Assembly: GCA_947034895.1 (NCBI GenBank)
Contig: OX344763.1
Location: forward strand, 38,625,025-38,689,024
Length of the DNA stretch: 64,000 bases
Origin: Rhytidiadelphus loreus
Taxonomy: Eukaryota; Streptophyta; Bryopsida; Hypnales; Hylocomiaceae
Direction of reading: 5' to 3'
Under the pieces are notes generated by a model that saw only the letters and a program-made list of their open reading frames with translations, had not been told where the DNA came from and did not search any database. Positions 57,919 to 64,000 of the stretch are shown piece after piece. The first letter of the stretch is position 1, and the number at the start of each line of letters is the position of its first letter. The position numbers and the translations under genes were made by a program.

Positions 57919-58208
57919 GAGGTGGGTATTGCACCTAAAATTGCACCATGCCTACAACCACCATCATCACTCTATGTACATCTCCAAAATCAATATGTAC
58001 CTATGAGAAAAAGATGGTTTTAGAATACCTACCAAAACATTACTTTGACCCTTTATAAATTTTGCATACAATATCCAAATGCAATGTTGTTTGGTGAGAT
58101 AGAACCTCTTTCCACTTTCCACTAAGAAAATATGATAATTTGGCCACTCTAAGAAAAATAACTAGCCACAATAGCTTAAAGTGGTGATTTGGGGGGTACC
58201 TACTACCT
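57919..58208 (-). mobile_element. Family D miniature transposon, inverted and diverged
   Basis: Read on the minus strand: GGTACCCCCCAAATCACCAC, ..TTGCATTTGGATATTGTATG, TCTCCAAAATCAATATG (inverted GATTTTGGAGATGT) and GGTGCAATACCCACCT. It aligns in order to 55530-55785. The ends are degraded, so the borders are approximate. Confidence 0.55.
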
Positions 58209-58209
58209 A

Positions 58210-60867
58210 CGTTACCGAGTTACCCACCTCACATTCTAGAATTCTACACACCAGGAACTTCAAATACTGGAAGTACAAGAGAGTGACAAGACTCCTCCAT
58301 GATGGCCATCTACTAGACCAAATCTTAGACTTCATTCCATGGATTGTGTACACTCAAATCAAATTAACAGACCTTTACACAAGGTCTGCATCATGTCCCA
58401 GAAAGATGAGCTTCGCTTCCCATCACCTGCCAAGTACCAACTAAGCTCAAGTTAAGTAAAGCTGTCCTGGTGATCACATGTGCCAGAAAAGTAACTTACA
58501 CAAAACTCTGGGCAAGCTGAGTGAGCAGCTGACCTATACCAATCAGTCAGTTGGTTCCAGAACATGAATTTCCTTCCCCTTCAAAATTCCAGTAGACTTG
58601 TAGCCAGATCCAAAATTAAAGTAATAAGGAATGGCAGCATCCACACCGTGACAGTGTGACACCACTCGCACCAAAGGACAGCTTCATTCTCTGAGAGGAA
58701 CAAATTAGAGGCACTGCTGGCTGTCATGTCTTCCTCTTAAAAGCAGGTGTTTGTACTGTACTGTAAGTTACTGCTGCAATGGAATTGAAGTTAGCCCAAT
58801 TATACAGCCTGAGCAATACATGAAGTATGAGGGTACTGGAAAACCTGGTCTCGTCTCCTCTACCAACCACTGTCACCACCAATAACAAATCTCTACACAC
58901 ACTTGGTTAGACCTGGTAGTAAGCGGTGTAAAACTAAGCATGACTTGGTTAAATTAATGTCTATGGACACTGATCTTTGTATAGAAATGGGGTCACTGAC
59001 TGTCACTTCTAGTGGTCTACTTTGATAGATTGCATAAGAAATTCATATGTAGCAATGAAGATGTGGTCTGAAGAGAGATAGTCTCTTGATCCCGAAGTGA
59101 ACTCCAGAGCTGTATATTGATCTCCCAATGACAACACTCCTACATACTAGTTAAACTGCATAAAGTGATGCAAATATCCTCTACCTTAAAACATCCTTGA
59201 TATCAATGCCAGAAGATGAATCCATAAATGTCTTCTAATAGCTAAACAGTATACCATCTTTATCACTAATGGTGCTACTAAACCTCCAGTTTAATCTAGA
59301 CATGATCACTGTGCAAATGATACTCTCAGCTTCACACATTTTCGGGTAACCGACCTTCAATTTTGAGATGCTTTAAAGTCAACAATATCGAGAGATGAGC
59401 CCATCCTTGCCCGCACCATGTTCAGAAAAACCCTCTCCATGCAGTAAGACCTCCCTTTGCTGAGCCGCTGCAAACCAGTTTGAGCAATCAATCAAGAATA
59501 TTAGGAAATAGGAACTATGGTGGTGATTACAGCGCTTCTAATATATTTATTATTAAAATGGTCGGTATCTGAAATTACGATTCAAATTGATCCTACCTGT
59601 GTCCCTCTACCTAAGTCATGTACTTTCTTCCCTATCCACTTCAATTCAAACAAAGTAACAGGTTGATAGAAGCTCAAAAAAAGAATGAACGCCGATTCCT
59701 CATGTCATTACCATGTCATTACTGAGTCTTTATTTTGAAGCACTTTGTCTACAAATATCTCCCCCGAAAATGCAACTGGTACCTTCAAAGATGAAAATCA
59801 CCGTGAGCCTATGGGCAATGCAAGAGAAGCAAATCAATAGAATTACTGATAAAAATCGATAACAGCATTGATCCAGACATAACTGAGAAACATTGCACTG
59901 AAAGAAAAATACCTTTTTAAGTGAACAATTCGAAGGATCGTATAATTCAAACTAGGCCAGAAAATTTATCATCAGAACATTCCATGTGTTAGTAAAAAAT
60001 AAATTAAAAAATTGGACGTAAAGAGAGTCCGTACATGAACTGCTCAAGTTGCTAAAAAATTTGAGCCCAAAGTGGACTTCTTAGGGTTTAAACTAGGCAG
60101 ACAACTCTTTTCAAAAGTCTGCTGACCAAAAGTGAAGTCGAGTTGCTAACAGATAAAAGAATTGCAGTAAAGTTCGATCGAGTAAACGGGTTTACGAAGC
60201 ATTCTCGATACATGTGAGAATACATATTAGTTAGTGGAACATCCAAAACGATAAAGTCTATTCAAACAGGCTATTCAAACTATGAGCTACAAAGGTTAGA
60301 ACTTACACCAGAAAGAGCCCAGTACTGTAGTGGCAACTGGCAAGGTTTTCTCTTCGAAGCTTGCCTGGATTGTCAGCGTTTTCCGGGGTTTATTTCCCAA
60401 GACATTGCGCACTTTGCCAAAGTGCAAAACACAGATACATTGACGTTCCAAGAGACATAGCAGACGTTCAAAAACTCAAGTACTGATTTATATGTAAATC
60501 GTTCAAAGTAAGGCTTCAGGAAAGCCAAGGCAACAATGTCGCAATTGACAAGTACCTCAACACCAGCACTGAGCATCTCAAGTACGCTTATCCAAGCCTC
60601 TCGCGTACACCAACCTTCTCTTATCTGTACAATGAATGAGGTTGAAGTCGGAAAGGTAAATGTCTAGTCTCTCCTAAACTGTACTCCTAAACCTCAAATA
60701 CTCTGTTCCCGACTGCCACCACACGTAATCACAGAAATCGCTTCTTTCGAGTGCGGCGTCGCACACTACTACTCAAATGCGAGAACGGATCAAGCAGCAA
60801 AACCTACATCCTAAAGGCAATAACGGCGTCTTCAAATTCTAAGTCCTCGCACAGCAAAACCTACTAC
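58210..60867. other. Downstream flank of the FKBP gene, no further gene called
   Basis: This stretch is less AT-rich than the rest. On the minus strand a plausible acceptor (GGTTTGCAG) near 59471 precedes a short open frame ending near 59360, so an untranslated or alternative exon of the FKBP gene is possible. I found no partner donor that extends the protein convincingly. Other frames (67 codons at 60373-60576, minus) are unrecognised. Confidence 0.35.
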
Positions 60868-60909
60868 CTAACTAAAGGCAGCCACCGCGTCTCCAAATTC
60901 CAAGTCCTC
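60795..60909 (-). repeat. Tandem duplication of the FKBP C-terminal coding end
   Basis: 60852-60909 and 60795-60848 match at most positions (minus strand: GAGGACTTGGAATTTGGAGA against GAGGACTTAGAATTTGAAGA, then GCCTTTAG and GTAGGTTTTGCTG). The upstream copy has four extra bases that place TAG in frame. The other copy, beyond the stop, would encode a similar tail. Confidence 0.8.
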
Positions 60910-61380
60910 AGGAGGCAAGTCACCAAGAAGAGCCTCCACAACATCATCAGGGCCAGGGCCAGTTCGCCCGTTCACAGCAACGAGCTCCGTGTCGAAAATC
61001 AAAGCCGCGCCAGCTGGTATACTGGGAGGGATGCTTTGATTGCCGTAACCAAGCTTCGCAGGGATCTTCAGCTTCCGCTTCTCCCCGACGCACATGCCAA
61101 GAATCCCCTGGTCCCAACCCTTGATGACGGTCCCTTGCCCGAGCTTGAAATCCAGCGGCTGTCCTCTGTCATAGCTGTTCTCGAACTCCGTCCCGTCGGA
61201 GAGTAAACCCCGGTAGTGCACGCTCACGAGGTCGCCCTTGTGCGCCTTCAACTCACAACTCTCTGGCTTGAATTTCACACCAATCTGAAGCTGAGTAACC
61301 TCTAAAGCATTCACAGCGAGCGAAGATACTACAGCAACGAGAGCCGAAATCCACCACGTCTTCACGCTTGCAGTCGCCAT
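60868..61380 (-). CDS. FKBP-type peptidyl-prolyl isomerase, ER lumen type (FKBP15/FKBP2-like)
   Basis: A 170-codon uninterrupted frame. Residues 1-25 ([17 protein letters not shown] core) form a signal peptide. Residues 26-48 carry [15 protein letters not shown], typical of the secretory FKBP15/FKBP2 group. The FKBP domain (about 45-137) has active-site residues Tyr56, Phe66, Arg72, Val85-Ile86, Trp89, Tyr112 and Phe129, with [18 protein letters not shown] intact. The position equal to Asp37 of FKBP12 is Glu67, a conservative change. The enzyme would catalyse cis-trans isomerisation of Xaa-Pro bonds during ER folding. Plant relatives often end in a KDEL/NDEL-type signal; this one ends [10 protein letters not shown], without one. 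The last ten or so codons lie in a tandemly duplicated stretch. No intron is needed, though Arabidopsis relatives are spliced, so a retrocopy is possible. The start is the first ATG, followed by a good signal sequence. Confidence 0.88.
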   Translation of the reverse strand: MATASVKTWWISALVAVVSSLAVNALEVTQLQIGVKFKPESCELKAHKGDLVSVHYRGLLSDGTEFENSYDRGQPLDFKLGQGTVIKGWDQGILGMCVGEKRKLKIPAKLGYGNQSIPPSIPAGAALIFDTELVAVNGRTGPGPDDVVEALLGDLPPEDLEFGDAVAAFS

Positions 61381-61465
61381 CGCCGCTTAAAAGACGAGCT
61401 CTAGCTACCAAATTCAGAGCGACGCCTTCCAGTAGACTTTCTAACCTGGGGCAGGTCGAACTGAG

Positions 61466-61975
61466 AGAGACGACGATACTTCCCAATGACTCCGATCGTT
61501 CGTCCCTATTTCAGACGACTCTTACCGACCCCGCGCTTTTGTGATCGCCTGCACTGACGAACGAAGAAGGACGCACGAGGATACTAATTCGTTCGTCCAA
61601 ACCACTCGAAGGTCTGGCCAAGTCGACGATACTTCCCAACGATTCCATTCGTTTGTCCCCACTGTAAACTATCTTCCAATGGATGTCCAAGTGTTTGACT
61701 GTGCAGACGAACAGAGGAGCACGATGGTGCTTTGTCGTTCGTCCAAACGACGCCGTTTGGCCTTCGAGTTTGACCTAATTCAGAATCACTGGCCTCCTCC
61801 AAACTCCCAATGAAGGGGGACGATGTTACTTCCCAACGATTCCTTTCGTTTCGTCCGATTTGAGGACGATCCAACAGCTTGGACGGTATACATGACAATA
61901 TCTGAGCTAACGAACGGAGACGGACCGACGAGGATGGGTGATTCGTTCGCTCCAAAGGCGACGAAGTCTGGGAGT
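61466..61975. repeat. Tandem array of about 155-195 bp units in the FKBP promoter
   Basis: Three units begin GACGATACTTCCCAATGACT (61472), GACGATACTTCCCAACGATT (61624) and GACGATGTTACTTCCCAACG (61820). Each also has a second block, ACGAACGAAG / GACGAACAGA / ACGAACGGAG, followed by TTCGTTCGTCC or a variant. The array starts about 90 bp upstream of the FKBP ATG and is therefore likely to contain its promoter. Frames on both strands within it are repeat by-products. Any regulatory role is inference. Confidence 0.7.
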
Positions 61976-61999
61976 ATCTTCCCTGTTCGGCGCTCATAA

Positions 62000-64000
62000 A
62001 CGCCGTCCAGTCGTGCTCGTTGTCGTTATGGACATTTTTAGTTATTCCCGAGTCCCGAAGACCCTTTGCATTTGATGATGACGTGGTTGACTTGCAGAAA
62101 GGGCAGAGAGACTTGACTGGACTGCAGGTGGATAGATTATTTCTATTATTTATAAGTGTGGGTTTTTAATGCCAGAATATTTTCAGGAAAATAATTAGGA
62201 ATCAGGAAATCAGAACCAGACATTTAATTTCTTGCTCTTTAATGAATTTCTTCTTTTAGAAACTTGGAATTTAATTGAGGATACCAATTTTTAACAAATA
62301 ATTAGTGGGTGTCCATTGAATCCTTCAAAAATGTAAAGGGGACCTTTATGGATGTACATTTTTTCAATCACTTGTATTGTAAGAAAAATTTATTGAAGAT
62401 TTATTGCCAAAAATTCACTTGGTTCAATGGGCGATGTTTAGTATGAGGTTGTTTTTTAGAGTTTTTTAGTGCACCAATTTAGCAATTTCATTGTAGCTAA
62501 CGGTGAGGAATTTGTCAAAAAATTTAACTATAAAGAATTGTGTGACTTGAATGAATCAATATAGTTTAAAATAACATAACTTGGGATCTTCATCTTACAT
62601 TTTGATTTCTTCATTCAAGAGCAATTTGTAGCCCCCCCCCCAAAAAAAAAATTATGTTGATCACTACTCATTCTTATTTCTCCCTTTTGGTAATGGAATT
62701 CTGAAGTTGTTAAGTAGATCTTGCAAGCTATTGGTATATTAATTTGTCCTTTGGTGATTCTTATACTCATTGTCACACCTACTATTGCATTTCACAATAG
62801 AGTGCTAGAAGATTCTCATAGTGCAATCCAAAAGGTGCACTATTTATTCATTATAAGGTGTGGTGATGAAAAATCGATAACAAGCCAAGATGAAAAAGAA
62901 CATGACATTGGCAAATTAATTGTAAAATGACAACCTCATTGTTGTAATCATTTACCAACAAATCATCTTCTAATAGGATGAGTAGTTGCATTCCTTGTTT
63001 CTATAGGAATTCTAAAAGTCATTCATCAAACATTTTAAGTCCTTTGTCGTATTGAAAAAATAAAAATGAACATTGACTATATGTTGAACTACAACAAAAA
63101 AAATCACCTAACAAGGACAATTTTTCTTGTAATGGTGAATAATATTTTTATAATAGCAATATACTTTTAAAAAGTAAACAATTTTTTATTGAAATAATCT
63201 TACTAAATAATTTCATTTTTTCCTTCAAAGTTCCTAATTTCTTATAAGCTTGTAGCTAATTCAAATTTTTTATTCCAAATTTTATGATATTTAGACAAGA
63301 GAAAATGATTAAATAAGAGACTTATAGGAAAAAGAGAAGAAATAAATGAATAACTATGAGTCCTGAACAATTCATAAAAACACCTATAGTAGTTGGACAT
63401 TTGCATGGTTAGACTATTTCAAAAAATGATTGAATTTGAAATCTACTATTTATAAAATTAAAAAGGAAATATAGTATTTGAAGTTGGAATTTATATGTAT
63501 GAAAAATTCTTATACTCCAAATTTTCTTTACAATCACCAAAAATCAATGGAAATCCACAATAAAATTCTACAACTTATATTATATGCTTAATTAATGTTC
63601 CTATGTTTCTTGAAGATTTTAGTAATTTGAATGTCAATTGCAAAAGAAATTACAAAGATCTAATAATTTGGGCAACCGTGTATTAGCTTAACAATAAATT
63701 CAAAAGATTCTTATTCTTGCCTATAATTTTTTGGGATTAGAAAAAATCATATTATAGAATAAAATTCTTATTCTCACACATTTTCTTGGAATTGGAAGAA
63801 TTTTTTTAATAATTCAACCCTAGAATGCTGGGAGGGATTTTTGAAATCCTTTTTGACGAATGTAAATAGCAATTAAAGGCAAGGAAATGCAATTTTTCAT
63901 TCATTTTTAGCATACAAATTCAATAATAGAATGTGCACATCATTGAGTTAAATTATGTGAAATAACTACTATGGCTATTAGTTTCTATACTACTTGAAAA
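62000..64000. other. AT-rich intergenic DNA, no gene seen
   Basis: A C9A9 homopolymer junction lies near 62630-62650. A 69-codon frame at 62721-62930 (+) is hydrophobic at its start but has no recognised family. No element ends were seen. Confidence 0.5.

Overview
The window looks like nuclear DNA of a land plant. It is AT-rich and gene-poor, has spliced genes with GT..AG introns, and carries plant-type gene families: an FPF1-like gene pair, a plant MAGL/caffeoyl-shikimate-esterase-type lipase and an ER-type FKBP. The partial DUF7869-type gene at the left edge belongs to a family I associate mainly with bryophytes, lycophytes, ferns and streptophyte algae. A non-seed land plant is therefore my best guess, but the sequence does not settle the species. 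I saw no bacterial operon, CRISPR array or organellar gene.

Layout. 1-1.4 kb: 3' part of a DUF7869-type, probably transposon-derived gene, followed by four 19-bp imperfect palindromes (1.46-2.02 kb). 2.5-11.4 kb: AT-rich non-coding DNA with (AT)n tracts and scattered repeats. 11.4-15.3 kb and 24.8-28.1 kb: a dispersed segmental duplication, each copy with an intact intronless FPF1-like reading frame. The genes and their 3' flanks are almost identical while the upstream parts have diverged. 16.3-24.8 kb: foldback elements, a tRNA-derived SINE-like sequence, a degenerate satellite and unrecognised AT-rich DNA. 29.3-30.2 kb: a 151-bp tandem duplication next to a 404-nt near-perfect palindrome with CACTA-type ends. 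31.96-37.93 kb (minus): a seven-exon monoacylglycerol-lipase-like gene of 399 codons, with a 21-nt microexon and two introns carrying tandem arrays. 39.5-58.2 kb: a dense set of miniature transposons, several nested in one another, of three kinds: TA-flanked elements ending AGGTA...TACCT, TTAA-flanked elements ending CCCCTAAA...TTTAGGGG, and CACTA-type elements with 3-bp target duplications. 60.87-61.38 kb (minus): an intronless ER-type FKBP with a tandem repeat in its promoter and a duplicated C-terminal tail. 62-64 kb: AT-rich, nothing recognised.

The three gene types (FPF1-like growth regulator, serine hydrolase, ER prolyl isomerase) do not form an evident pathway. What unifies the window is its repeat biology: repeated local duplication with probable gene conversion at the FPF1-like pair, and layered insertion of non-autonomous DNA transposons whose order of arrival can be read from the nesting. 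All calls come from reading the sequence and the translated frames by eye; no database search was run.
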